Below are positions 1-7,839 of a DNA stretch of 62,156 bases, one piece after another. Under the pieces are notes generated by a model. It saw only the letters and a list, made by a program, of their open reading frames with translations, did no database searches and had not been told where the DNA came from. The stretch's first letter is position 1. Every line of letters begins with the position of its first letter. The DNA is from Clostridia bacterium (GTDB lineage Bacteria > Bacillota > Clostridia > Christensenellales > Pumilibacteraceae). Where the stretch lies: NCBI GenBank assembly GCA_022791915.1, contig JAAWAB010000013.1, forward strand, positions 1 through 62,156, in the 5' to 3' direction. Position numbers and translations under genes: made by a program.

Positions 1-36
1 CTGAATCATTTCAATAGTTGGCTCTGTTGTAAGCAT
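1..36 (-). CDS. 5' end of an unidentified leftward gene (partial)
   Basis: Only the first twelve codons (MLTTEPTIEMIQ) lie in the window. The ATG is supported by a GGAG eight bases upstream and by a well-formed promoter at 75-103. Twelve residues are too few to name a family. Confidence 0.6.
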   Translation of the reverse strand, partial: MLTTEPTIEMIQ

Positions 37-74
37 ATTAAAATCTCCGCTAAATTACTGTTTATCGTACAATC

Positions 75-103
75 ATTATATCACGAAAAATTAAAGAGCG
101 CAA
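75..103 (-). promoter_or_regulatory. Sigma-A-type promoter of the leftward gene at 36
   Basis: On the minus strand this reads TTGCGC, a 17-base spacer, then TATAAT. The predicted transcript starts about 30 bases before the ATG at 36. The repeat and palindrome at 119-192 lie just upstream of its -35 element. Confidence 0.6.
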
Positions 104-118
104 CCGATTGAATTTTGC

Positions 119-168
119 GTGCTATATAAAACATATCTATATCGTGCTATATAAAACATATCTATATC
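119..168. repeat. Perfect tandem repeat, two copies of 25 bp
   Basis: Two identical head-to-tail 25-base units occupy 119-143 and 144-168. Each starts GTGCTATATAAAAC and is AT-rich. There is no spacer between them and no third copy, so this is not a CRISPR array. It lies between the promoter at 75-103 and the palindrome at 171-192, so a regulator-binding role is possible. Confidence 0.9.
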
Positions 169-170
169 TC

Positions 171-192
171 ACTAGGCTACGAGTAGCCTAGT
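171..192. repeat. 10-bp perfect inverted repeat
   Basis: ACTAGGCTAC and GTAGCCTAGT are exact reverse complements separated by GA. No T-run follows on either strand, so it looks more like a protein-binding palindrome than a terminator. It abuts the tandem repeat upstream of the promoter at 75-103. Confidence 0.8.
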
Positions 193-203
193 TCGTCCAC
201 GAA

Positions 204-240
204 AAAAAGTACAGAAAAGGCACAGCTTAACGCTATGCCT
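204..240 (-). terminator. Rho-independent terminator of the GDPD-like gene
   Basis: Minus-strand stem AGGCATAGC / GCTGTGCCT (nine pairs, one G-U) with a five-base loop, followed by TTTT and, a few bases later, a longer T-run. It sits about 75 bases after the stop codon at 315. Confidence 0.65.
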
Positions 241-314
241 AAATCTTTTTATTTGCATTTTATTATATTCCCTATGGGAATTACCGTAAAGAAGTCTTTT
301 TCTTATTTTCTACA

Positions 315-2870
315 TTATATGCGCGTCTTTTTTCTCTTTATCGGCAGTAAACACACGGCAACGGCAAGCAACGTCACCGATATAACGGCGCCCGAAGACG
401 TAACGGCGCTTTTACATCCTTTTTCCGTAGAAACGGGCGGTTGCTCCTGCGGCGGTTGTTCTTCGCCACCCTGCGGCGGTTGGTTTTCTCCCGGTTCTTC
501 GGGGTCTGTAACGGGCGGAACTTCCGTTTGCGCCTTTTCTATCCGAAAACTTTGCGTACACAAATCTTTAATCCACCGATACGAAGCCACCACCTGCCAG
601 TAGGTATCTTTTTCTTCCACCGCGAGCACGGTGCCGCGCGTTTCGCGCTGTTCGCCCGCATACGACGTAACAATCAAACGGATTTGCGCGCCCACACGCA
701 TGCTTTCTTCGGTAGTCGTTTTACCCGCAACGAGCATGCCCACTTTACCGTAAGCATCCGCCTGGTTTGTAGTCAGCCCCACATATCCCGATTTGGCGCC
801 GATATTCATTGCCTCGCCGCTGTCGTACGTCCAATACCACCCGATTACACCTCGGTCGCGCAACGCCGCATTGAACGCCTCGCTTGTAAAGGGATATGTG
901 GTATCCACGCCCGTATTATACAATCCCATCCAGTTCAGCGTAGAAACCATCGTATTGCTGCTTGCCTCATTCAGATTCGCGGTGGGAACTTCGGGCAAAA
1001 TCTTTTTCATTTCGCCGAGAATAGACGTATAAAACGAAATAACAACCACGCGGTCCCAAGCATTGTACTCGGTCAGTTTTTCTTTAAGAAGCGGAACAAT
1101 TGCCAAATCGTTGGTCTTGATTTCAAACACCAGCACAACCGACGAATCTTCCATGGCAGAAAAAATGTCGTCGAACGTAGGAATCTGTTCTTCGCCGAAC
1201 ATGTCCAACTTATATTCGCGGATTTCTTCCATCGTCATGTTGGCAATCGCACCCGTTCCGTTGGTCGTCCGTTCGAGCGTGGCGTCATGCATGATGACTA
1301 TCTCGCGCTTTCCTTGCGCGTCCGCTTTACAAATATGCCCGTCGATTTCCAAATGCGTCGCACCTGCCGCAATCGCGGCTTTTACCCCGCTCACCGAGTT
1401 TTCGTTATGCGTTTTGGGAAGCCCACGGTGCGCCACGTTAAACGGCATGCGGCAAATCGTTTCTTCGGGATAGCTTTCCAACACGTCGTATACCGCATTG
1501 AAATCGAAAGCCACAATGCCGTAGGCGCCGCTGCCCACGCAGTCGTATACATCCATTGCCGCCGTATCCGACGCGCGCACCCAAACCGTTTTGAAACGCG
1601 CCTGAATATACCGAACGTTTTCCGCCGAAGCTACGCTTTGCGGAACCACCGCAACGTTCGCAAAATTTTCGTTGGTAGTCTTAACGGCAGTATACAGTTC
1701 GGTATTACTCTTTTGCGCAAAATTCTCTTCCCCGTATTCCACAATACCGCGCACCCTGTTGTTTGCACTCCGCACCTTTTTTACCAAAGACGGCTTATCG
1801 CTCATAACGGCAACGTCGAGCAAATTCCTTTCTTCCTTAAAATATTTGATTAGCGCATCTGCCGCCGTTTCGTCTTGTACATACAGTACGGGAATGATTT
1901 TCGCGTCAAACGCCCGATACACGGTATCAAACGAATCGATTTTTTCACCGCGTTTTGTAACCACGTCGCAATTCTCGTCTAAACGCAAAATGGCGTTACT
2001 CGGGCGACGCTCGCCCGCAAAAAGGCTGTCGTACGTTGCCTTGTCGGTCACGTCGCACACCACGGTGGGGGCATTGGTCATTTTGATATTCGGGTCGATA
2101 TAGGTGGCAACAACCGTTTCGTCCGGTTTTGCCACAGTGGCTGTCTTGCCTTCTATTTTGTAACTCTTGATTTGCAGTGCGGAACGATTGACAATGAGCG
2201 CAAATCCGCCGCTTTCCAACGTTTCGCCGAACAAAGAATCTTTACTTGTCACGTCCCATTCTTTAATGAGCTTATTATCCATATAATGGCGGGCGGTTGT
2301 GCCTGTCATCTCGATTTTCACCGTATGCCATGCCTTATCGGTAAGCGAAGTAAGCCCTTCCTGTTTGGGGTCGTCGTTAAATCCTCGCGACGCATCCACT
2401 GCCGACGAAGCACTCGCGCCCGCATAACGGTAATTCATCATATAGCCCACTAAATTCGTACCAACCATACGCGTGTGATACATCACGCCGAACCAACGCG
2501 CCGCATCGAAATACGATTTTGCTTTCACCGTCATTTCCAACGCAAAATCGCTGTATATCTTATCCGTTCCGAGTAAGTATACCGCCCCGTAATACTGCGC
2601 AGCGGACACGCCGTGGTCGGCGTCGTGCGATACGGTTAAATTGCCGTTTTCGCACGAAACGTTCGTGCGGTCAACCGCACATTCTTCGTACAGCTGCCAA
2701 TCGGACGGAAGTCCGTCAAATTCCCCCTGCTCTTCTGGCAATTCGATAAAATCGGATACGGCACACTCCGCCGTTTCTCCTTCCGCACGAGCGGAAATAC
2801 CCGAAACACCCAACAGACATCCCGCAAACGCAAAAGCGCAAACAAAAAGCGTACACAGCAACTTTTTCAT
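315..2870 (-). CDS. Secreted, membrane-tethered glycerophosphodiester phosphodiesterase-like protein
   Basis: An 851-residue surface protein. It has a signal peptide (about 1-30), a laminin-G/concanavalin-like beta-sandwich region (about 40-245), a poorly conserved middle part (about 260-470), and a GDPD domain (about 476-740). The GDPD domain shows HRG near residue 480, a Glu-x-Asp pair (LEID) near 508, and MHDATLERTTNGTG after that. These match the catalytic and metal-binding signature of enzymes that hydrolyse glycerophosphodiesters. A Pro/Glu-rich linker precedes one C-terminal membrane helix with a KRKK tail. There is no LPXTG motif, so sorting by sortase is not indicated. The start has a GGAGG just upstream and a consensus promoter at 2917-2945. 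The substrate is unknown; teichoic acid fragments or deacylated lipids are plausible. I am confident of the domain but not of the role. Confidence 0.85.
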   Translation of the reverse strand: MKKLLCTLFVCAFAFAGCLLGVSGISARAEGETAECAVSDFIELPEEQGEFDGLPSDWQLYEECAVDRTNVSCENGNLTVSHDADHGVSAAQYYGAVYLLGTDKIYSDFALEMTVKAKSYFDAARWFGVMYHTRMVGTNLVGYMMNYRYAGASASSAVDASRGFNDDPKQEGLTSLTDKAWHTVKIEMTGTTARHYMDNKLIKEWDVTSKDSLFGETLESGGFALIVNRSALQIKSYKIEGKTATVAKPDETVVATYIDPNIKMTNAPTVVCDVTDKATYDSLFAGERRPSNAILRLDENCDVVTKRGEKIDSFDTVYRAFDAKIIPVLYVQDETAADALIKYFKEERNLLDVAVMSDKPSLVKKVRSANNRVRGIVEYGEENFAQKSNTELYTAVKTTNENFANVAVVPQSVASAENVRYIQARFKTVWVRASDTAAMDVYDCVGSGAYGIVAFDFNAVYDVLESYPEETICRMPFNVAHRGLPKTHNENSVSGVKAAIAAGATHLEIDGHICKADAQGKREIVIMHDATLERTTNGTGAIANMTMEEIREYKLDMFGEEQIPTFDDIFSAMEDSSVVLVFEIKTNDLAIVPLLKEKLTEYNAWDRVVVISFYTSILGEMKKILPEVPTANLNEASSNTMVSTLNWMGLYNTGVDTTYPFTSEAFNAALRDRGVIGWYWTYDSGEAMNIGAKSGYVGLTTNQADAYGKVGMLVAGKTTTEESMRVGAQIRLIVTSYAGEQRETRGTVLAVEEKDTYWQVVASYRWIKDLCTQSFRIEKAQTEVPPVTDPEEPGENQPPQGGEEQPPQEQPPVSTEKGCKSAVTSSGAVISVTLLAVAVCLLPIKRKKTRI

Positions 2871-2916
2871 ATTTTCCTCCGAAAAATGATTTTTTGCATG
2901 GATTTGTTATATACAC

Positions 2917-2945
2917 ATTATATCACGATAATTTTTATCTGTCAA
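2917..2945 (-). promoter_or_regulatory. Consensus sigma-A promoter of the GDPD-like gene
   Basis: On the minus strand TTGACA and TATAAT are both perfect hexamers separated by 17 bases. The predicted start of transcription gives a leader of about 40 bases that contains the Shine-Dalgarno sequence. Confidence 0.85.
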
Positions 2946-3091
2946 TCTTACTTTTTTTATCGTGCTATTCTTTTTTATGCCGCTATTTTATTAAAATTTC
3001 TTTTATATATTCTCTTTTTGTTTGTACGTCTTTATTTTTACGAGATACTTTTTGCGTTGCCCAAAAAACAGAGTCGACTGCGTAATCGACT

Positions 3092-3661
3092 CTATTTCAA
3101 TAATTTATGTATCGTCTTTCGCACAAAAACTGCATCTCGCGCTTGTTCGAGTGTGAACGCTACCAACGGAATACGGGCACTTGCGCAAATTTCCGTCACC
3201 TTGCGGTCACGTTCTTTGCGGTCGGCACGATTATGCGACGCATCGTTCAGTTCCACAAGCAACAACGGTTCGTACGTCTGTGCATCGGCAATCAGATAAT
3301 CCACCACACGAAACAACTCGTTCCGAAACGCGCCGCCCGACACCTTATCTACCACTGCCACAAGCGGCGCCTGCACGCACACTTCATACCGCGCGCCCAC
3401 AAGAGAACGCAACACATACAAAAATTCCCGTTCGGCAGGCGAAATGTACACACTCTTTTTTCGGTACGATTTTTGTACCGCCGACTCGTCGGGTATCCCA
3501 TGGGCGCGAATCAGCATAACCGCAAAAATCAGCATAAGCATGACGGCGCAACCCGTAAAAACAAGCAACCACGCCCACCCCGTACGTGCATACAGCAAAG
3601 AGGCAACCGCCGCCACGGCAGTCGCCCCTATCGTTCCGATAATACAAAGCTTTTTACGCAT
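3092..3661 (-). CDS. DUF2726-like membrane-anchored protein
   Basis: A 189-residue protein with two membrane segments near the N terminus (about residues 5-50). The C-terminal domain resembles DUF2726, with the pattern FRVVDYLIAD, LLLVELND and a following Arg/Asp/Lys-rich helix, reminiscent of PD-(D/E)XK nuclease-like folds. I chose the ATG at 3661 because an upstream in-frame start at 3745 would run back into jag; this ATG lies eight bases after the jag stop. No strong ribosome site is visible, so translation may depend on coupling to jag. It is the last gene of the rpmH-rnpA-yidD-yidC-jag cluster. The function is unknown. Confidence 0.7.
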   Translation of the reverse strand: MRKKLCIIGTIGATAVAAVASLLYARTGWAWLLVFTGCAVMLMLIFAVMLIRAHGIPDESAVQKSYRKKSVYISPAEREFLYVLRSLVGARYEVCVQAPLVAVVDKVSGGAFRNELFRVVDYLIADAQTYEPLLLVELNDASHNRADRKERDRKVTEICASARIPLVAFTLEQARDAVFVRKTIHKLLK

Positions 3662-3668
3662 ATTACCG

Positions 3669-4613
3669 TTACTGTTTTCTTTTGGGAATGATTGCCACCC
3701 TGCGAGCGGGTTCGTGTCCTTCGCTGCGGGTGAATACGTCGTCACGGTTGCCGAGCGCCGCGTGAATCACTCTGCGGTCGCCGCTGTTCATGGCGTCGAG
3801 CGTCACTTTGTGGTGTGTGCGAACGGCTTTATCTGCCATGCGTTGCGCCAAGCCTTCCAACGATTCTTTTCTGCGGTCACGGTATCCCAATCCGTCTACC
3901 GAAACATGCACGTACTCGGTATGCGACGTATTGATAAGCGAACTTACCAGTTGTTGCATGGAATCGAGCACTTCGCCGCGATGTCCGATTACGCGGGAAT
4001 CTTCGGTATTTATGTTAATGCGCATGCCTTCGTTTACGGCAATTTCCACATTGCCTTCAATCTTCATTTCGGCAAGAAGCCCCGACAAAAACTCTTTGGC
4101 AATGCCAATCTGTTCTTCGGTGGGATTAGCCGACTCCCGCGCTTTTTTGGGCGCGCGTTCTTTCTGTTCCGCCTTTTTGGCAGGCGCTTCGCTCTTTTCG
4201 GGTACGAGCGGCTTTTCCTTCTTTTCGCTCCGTTCGGCGCTCTTTCCGAAGTGAGACGTTGTGCTCGGCTCGCGCTTTACGGGCGCCGTGCCCCAGTGCG
4301 GCTCGCCTTCGGGCGGCGTGGTCTGCTTGTTCGGCTTTTTCTCCTCTTTGTGCTTGGCGTCGCTTTGTTTGGGTTCGCGCTTTATCTCGTCCGCCTGCTT
4401 TTCCTGCCGGACGGGTGCAACTTTCTCTTCTTTTACGGGCGCGACCTCTTCGTCTTTCGCCTCGTAACGAATGGCGACTTTGGCTTTCTTGAACAGTCCG
4501 CCGTTGGAAATGATTTTGATGTCGGCGTCGTCAAGCGTAAGCCCCAACGCTTTCAGCCCTTCGTCTACGGCGTCCTGCACCTTTTTTCCCGTAAATTCCA
4601 CTACCTTTTCCAT
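3669..4613 (-). CDS. jag: RNA-binding protein Jag/KhpB (EloR family)
   Basis: A 314-residue protein with three recognisable parts. A Jag-N domain spans residues 1-52. A long charged Lys/Glu/Pro linker spans about 53-165. A KH domain, with IGHRGEVLDSMQQLV as its nucleic-acid-binding loop, is followed by an R3H domain ending at residue 314. KhpB/EloR proteins bind RNA together with KhpA and affect cell elongation in Gram-positive bacteria. The usual placement directly after yidC is preserved here, 39 bases downstream. The start has GGAG at good spacing. The linker is longer than in many homologues. Confidence 0.92.
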   Translation of the reverse strand: MEKVVEFTGKKVQDAVDEGLKALGLTLDDADIKIISNGGLFKKAKVAIRYEAKDEEVAPVKEEKVAPVRQEKQADEIKREPKQSDAKHKEEKKPNKQTTPPEGEPHWGTAPVKREPSTTSHFGKSAERSEKKEKPLVPEKSEAPAKKAEQKERAPKKARESANPTEEQIGIAKEFLSGLLAEMKIEGNVEIAVNEGMRININTEDSRVIGHRGEVLDSMQQLVSSLINTSHTEYVHVSVDGLGYRDRRKESLEGLAQRMADKAVRTHHKVTLDAMNSGDRRVIHAALGNRDDVFTRSEGHEPARRVAIIPKRKQ

Positions 4614-4652
4614 ATACCGATTACTCCTGCTTTGTTTTGCTTTTTATGCGAA

Positions 4653-5972
4653 TTACAAATCTTTGGGGTCGGGACGACCGTATTTTTGGACTCCCGTCGT
4701 AAGTTTCTTTTCTCTGTTTTTGGATTTCCCATTCATGGCGAGCGTGGTAACCACATTTATCAAAATGGTTGTGAGTGAGTTGACTACGATATACAATGTG
4801 AACATTGCCGTATAACTCAACGCAAACATACCCATCATGAGCGGCATAATAATCATCATCATTTTCATGCTACTCGCCATACCGCCTTCGGGCGACGCCT
4901 GCCCCGACTGCTTTTGCAGCCTGCTGGTAATAAACTGACTCAAAAAACTCAATCCCACCGATAAAAGGGGAAGAATCAAAAATCCGTTGGCACGATTATA
5001 GTCGCTGCTACGAAGCGAACCCGTAACATTGTTATACGTGCCTTCGCTAATCATGGTATCGAACATATCCTGCCCGATGGTAAGCCCCAACTTCTTGCTC
5101 GCTTTATCGTATTTTTTATAGTCGGAAATATTGGTAATAAATCCATCGTACGACAAAATAGCTTTTTTCCACGGAACGTCGGGCGACCAGATATTGCGCA
5201 CCCACAAAAACGATTCGCGGATTTCGCCGTATTTTTCTTCCACTGCCTTTTGCGCTACCGAACGGATATTGTCGGCATACAACCGCTCCATGGCACGTTG
5301 CAAAGCGGCGGATTGATTGCCGTATGCGGCGTTCCAGTTGTCGGTATCGAGATTGAACTGCGCTTCTCCGCCTTCCTTCCAGTTCCCGTTCTCGTCTTTA
5401 TAGTCGGTATCTTTGGGGCGCGTGGCAAGCAAAGTATCCTGCTCGGCTTTGAGCACGTTCCACGATACGGTGCGTTGTTGCGCGTTCTCGCCGTCGCCCA
5501 CCGTAACGGTGAATTCTTTGTCTTTTTCCACCGTTTCCACGGCTACATAGGCGTCGTACAGTTCTACGTATTCTTTCAGGTTCTTAAAACGGGAAATATT
5601 GTTGAGCCCCGCAAACAGATAAAAGAAAACAACAAGGGTGACAATCATGGGCAAACAACTCGAAAAATAGCTGAACCCTTCGCGTTTGTTGAGTTCCATC
5701 TGCTTTTGTGCGAGCGCCTGCTTGTCCCCCGCATATTGCTGTTGAAGTTTTTCCATCTGCGGCTTGATTCGCTCGGTGATGAGCTGATTCTTGCGCATTT
5801 TGAAACGCTGAAACAAATCGAGCGGCAACAAAACCAGTTTTAAGCAAACGGTAAAGAAGAGAATACGCCAACCGTAGTTGCCGATAAAATCGAACACCTT
5901 CAAAATCAGGATTTCCCACAGTCCGCCCGGATTTTTCATCATCTCGGCGATACCGGAAATCAAAACAGCCAT
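4653..5972 (-). CDS. yidC: Membrane protein insertase YidC/OxaI/SpoIIIJ family, with enlarged loop
   Basis: A 439-residue insertase of the Gram-positive YidC type, which helps membrane proteins fold into the bilayer with or without SecYEG. The first membrane helix holds LKLVLLPL, where Lys45 takes the place of the usual groove Arg. A second helix follows near residues 105-124, and three more lie in the C-terminal 120 residues. Compared with typical 250-300 residue homologues, about 140 hydrophilic residues are inserted after helix 2, before the conserved FLWVRNIWSPD segment. By topology this extra domain would face outside. The start has AAGGAGAT and overlaps the yidD stop by 13 bases. Confidence 0.93.
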   Translation of the reverse strand: MAVLISGIAEMMKNPGGLWEILILKVFDFIGNYGWRILFFTVCLKLVLLPLDLFQRFKMRKNQLITERIKPQMEKLQQQYAGDKQALAQKQMELNKREGFSYFSSCLPMIVTLVVFFYLFAGLNNISRFKNLKEYVELYDAYVAVETVEKDKEFTVTVGDGENAQQRTVSWNVLKAEQDTLLATRPKDTDYKDENGNWKEGGEAQFNLDTDNWNAAYGNQSAALQRAMERLYADNIRSVAQKAVEEKYGEIRESFLWVRNIWSPDVPWKKAILSYDGFITNISDYKKYDKASKKLGLTIGQDMFDTMISEGTYNNVTGSLRSSDYNRANGFLILPLLSVGLSFLSQFITSRLQKQSGQASPEGGMASSMKMMMIIMPLMMGMFALSYTAMFTLYIVVNSLTTILINVVTTLAMNGKSKNREKKLTTGVQKYGRPDPKDL

Positions 5973-6250
5973 TTCATATCTCCTTTTGGATTATCGGGTA
6001 CGGGGTCGAATCCGCCCTCGCCCCACGGCGAACACCGCCATATCCGTTTAGCGCCCAGGAATATGCCGCGCACCACGCCGAATTTGCGAATGGCTTCCAG
6101 CATATACGACGAACAACTCGGATAATAAATGCACACGTTGGGCAACAGCGGCGAAATGCACTTTTTATAAAAGAGCACAAGCCCCTCGAACAGCCAGCGG
6201 AACGTAATACAATATTTAATTATGCGCCAAGGCGTCGGCTTTTTTTTCAT
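5960..6250 (-). CDS. yidD: Membrane protein insertion efficiency factor YidD
   Basis: A 96-residue small protein with the family hallmarks: an amphipathic helix, FYKKCISPLLP, the Cys-containing YYPSCSSYMLEAI segment, and RCSPWGEGGFDPVP. YidD homologues are thought to assist YidC at the inner face of the membrane. The start is uncertain. I use the ATG at 6250, but an in-frame ATG at 6280 is possible and neither has a strong ribosome site. The gene overlaps the 3' end of rnpA by 35 bases and the start of yidC by 13, so translational coupling is likely. Confidence 0.9.
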   Translation of the reverse strand: MKKKPTPWRIIKYCITFRWLFEGLVLFYKKCISPLLPNVCIYYPSCSSYMLEAIRKFGVVRGIFLGAKRIWRCSPWGEGGFDPVPDNPKGDMKWLF

Positions 6251-6575
6251 ACAGACCCGATTTTGCGAACAATTCCGCAAGCATGTTTTCTATCTGCGCA
6301 TAGGTGAGTTCGTCGGCGCCTTTACGGGCGGAAACAACGATTTGCGCCGACCGCATGCCCGACATCATGGGGCGCAATGCCGCACGGATTCGCCTGCGCA
6401 CTTTGTTGCGCACCACGGCTTTTCCCACCGTGTTGGGCACGCTGATTCCCACTTTGGGACACCCTTTGCCGCGCACGTACGTAATGCGCAACGCGCCCAG
6501 ATTGTTCCGTTCCCCTTTGCCGTAAACATAAGAAAACGAACCTCTCTTCGTAAGCCTGTACCGCTTGTTCAGCAT
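6216..6575 (-). CDS. rnpA: Ribonuclease P protein component
   Basis: A 119-residue basic protein that binds the RNase P RNA and helps mature tRNA 5' ends. It carries the family start LNKRYRLTKRGSF and the RNR box VVRNKVRRRIRAALR. The ATG at 6575 is chosen over an upstream in-frame start because GGGAG lies at ideal spacing and the family begins here. The gene is 82 bases downstream of rpmH, and a strong hairpin at 6598-6628 lies between the two. Confidence 0.95.
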   Translation of the reverse strand: MLNKRYRLTKRGSFSYVYGKGERNNLGALRITYVRGKGCPKVGISVPNTVGKAVVRNKVRRRIRAALRPMMSGMRSAQIVVSARKGADELTYAQIENMLAELFAKSGLYEKKADALAHN

Positions 6576-6597
6576 GATGCTCTCCCGATTAGCGTAC

Positions 6598-6628
6598 AAA
6601 GAGCCATCGCATCAGGCAATGACTCTTT
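6598..6628 (-). promoter_or_regulatory. Strong hairpin between rpmH and rnpA
   Basis: The arms AAAGAGTCATTGC and GCGATGGCTCTTT pair over 13 positions, two of them G-U, around a five-base loop. Only three T residues follow, so it is a leaky terminator or RNA-processing site at most. It could lower rnpA output relative to rpmH. Confidence 0.6.
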
Positions 6629-6657
6629 CTGTTCTTCTACCGTAGCGGCGCGAAAAT

Positions 6658-6810
6658 TCAGTTGCTGCCCAGCGGCTTGGGAGTAAGACGTGCGCGACCT
6701 TTCTTTCTTCTGCGGTTAAGCACGTTGCGCCCCGACTTGCTTTTCATACGGTTGCGGAATCCGTGCACTTTGTTCTGCGCGCGTTTTTTGGGTTGATACG
6801 TTCTTTTCAT
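6658..6810 (-). CDS. rpmH: Ribosomal protein bL34
   Basis: A 50-residue very basic protein of the large ribosomal subunit. It begins [18 protein letters not shown] and contains [18 protein letters not shown], which is diagnostic for L34. It ends with [11 protein letters not shown], about six residues longer than the common 44-residue form. A GAAGGA precedes the start and a promoter lies at 6848-6877. It heads the rpmH-rnpA-yidD-yidC-jag cluster. dnaA, the common divergent neighbour, is not present on its other side. Confidence 0.97.
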   Translation of the reverse strand: MKRTYQPKKRAQNKVHGFRNRMKSKSGRNVLNRRRKKGRARLTPKPLGSN

Positions 6811-6847
6811 GATGCTTTTTCCTTCATTACAAAATTATTGCTTATAT

Positions 6848-6877
6848 ATTATAAAGCACGGCACAATAAAAAGTCAA
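6848..6877 (-). promoter_or_regulatory. Promoter of the rpmH cluster
   Basis: On the minus strand TTGACT, an 18-base spacer and TATAAT. The predicted start gives a leader of about 30 bases before rpmH. No second promoter is obvious downstream within the cluster. Confidence 0.75.
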
Positions 6878-6972
6878 CTGTTTCACGCGTCGAATTTTGC
6901 TTTTCGCAAATCGAGCGCGCGACGGCAGGTTTGCTCCTTACATAAGTTTTTTGCTCCGCCCGTATTTTTAAC

Positions 6973-7001
6973 TTGCCAAGACGTGCGCGCGGTTGTATAA
7001 T
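6973..7001 (+). promoter_or_regulatory. Promoter of ttcA, predicting a leaderless mRNA
   Basis: TTGCCA, 17 bases, TATAAT. The -10 element ends six bases before the ATG at 7008, so the expected first transcribed base is the A of the start codon. No Shine-Dalgarno sequence can fit. Confidence 0.75.
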
Positions 7002-7007
7002 AAACAC

Positions 7008-7751
7008 ATGACTTTACAAAAACTTTTATCCGACATGCGCAGAGCGGTCAGTGAACTTAACCTGATTGAAAACGGCGACAGAATCGCCGTGGGCGTAAGC
7101 GGCGGCAAGGATAGTCTTGCTCTTTTATCCGCGCTTGCCGCCTACCGACGGTTTTCTCCCGAGCGATACGAATTGTGCGCCATTACCGTAGACCTCGGTT
7201 TGGGCGCCGATTATACGCCCGTTGCCGACTTGTGCCAAACGCTCGACGTGCCCTATCTGTGCGAACGCACCGATATCGGCGACATTATTTTCAACGTGCG
7301 CAAAGAAAAGAATCCGTGCTCTCTGTGTTCCAAAATGCGCAGGGGCGCGCTTGCCACCGTTATGCAACGCGAAGGCTATCAAAAACTTGCGCTCGGGCAC
7401 CATGCCGACGACCTTGCGGAAACGTTTTTGCTCTCTCTTTTTTACGAAGGACGGCTGTCTACGTTTGCGCCCAAAGCGTTCATGAGCAGAAGCGGCGTAA
7501 CCGTTATCCGTCCGCTCGTTTATACCCACGAAGCCGACATAGCCGCCTACGTGCGCGACGCCCACCTTCCCGTGGTGCACAACCCCTGCCCCGCCAACCA
7601 CCAAACGCAACGCGAATACGTTAAAAATCTGATTGCCTCCGTTCGCAAAGATATTCCCATCGCTCGCGAACGTATGATAGCGGCAATCACCCACCCCGAA
7701 CGCAACAATTTGTGGGAAGTCCCCGCACAAAAAAATACGGATAACTCGTAA
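7008..7751 (+). CDS. ttcA: tRNA 2-thiocytidine biosynthesis protein, TtcA family
   Basis: A 247-residue PP-loop ATPase. It has SGGKDS near residue 35, an internal CSLC pair, and a later Cys in HNPCPANH. These match the three Cys that hold the iron-sulfur cluster in TtcA, which thiolates cytidine 32 of tRNA. Members of this family can have other targets, so the exact nucleotide is inferred. The ATG at 7008 is preferred. An in-frame TTG at 6993 would lie across the -10 element. The ATG has no ribosome site and sits at the predicted transcription start, so the mRNA may be leaderless. Confidence 0.88.
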   Translation: MTLQKLLSDMRRAVSELNLIENGDRIAVGVSGGKDSLALLSALAAYRRFSPERYELCAITVDLGLGADYTPVADLCQTLDVPYLCERTDIGDIIFNVRKEKNPCSLCSKMRRGALATVMQREGYQKLALGHHADDLAETFLLSLFYEGRLSTFAPKAFMSRSGVTVIRPLVYTHEADIAAYVRDAHLPVVHNPCPANHQTQREYVKNLIASVRKDIPIARERMIAAITHPERNNLWEVPAQKNTDNS

Positions 7752-7781
7752 AGAATCCCCGTTCCCGACGCACGAAAAAAA

Positions 7782-7810
7782 TCATATTCTGTCGATTTAG
7801 CGCATATCTT
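7782..7810 (+). promoter_or_regulatory. Sigma-E-type sporulation promoter of spoIIID
   Basis: TCATATT, 14 bases, CATATCTT closely follows the Bacillus sigma-E pattern (-35 like ATATT, -10 like CATACA-T, about 14-base spacing). It lies 30 bases before the spoIIID start. In Bacillus subtilis spoIIID is a known sigma-E target. Confidence 0.7.
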
Positions 7811-7839
7811 TTTAGTACGACGAAAAAAGAGGTAGCGCT

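Noticed and set aside
119-168. CRISPR array
   Set aside because: Only two directly abutting copies without spacers and no cas genes in the window.
441-1853. Long plus-strand ORF (470 codons) opposite the GDPD-like gene
   Set aside because: Same codon-bias shadow; no ribosome site, no promoter, and the composition is unlike the real proteins here.
3444-4778. Plus-strand ORF (444 codons) across jag and the DUF2726-like gene
   Set aside because: It runs across two real genes and their junction in antisense and has no start signal.
6811-7007. Replication origin beside rpmH
   Set aside because: No TTATCCACA-like boxes or AT-rich unwinding element in the gap, and dnaA is absent.
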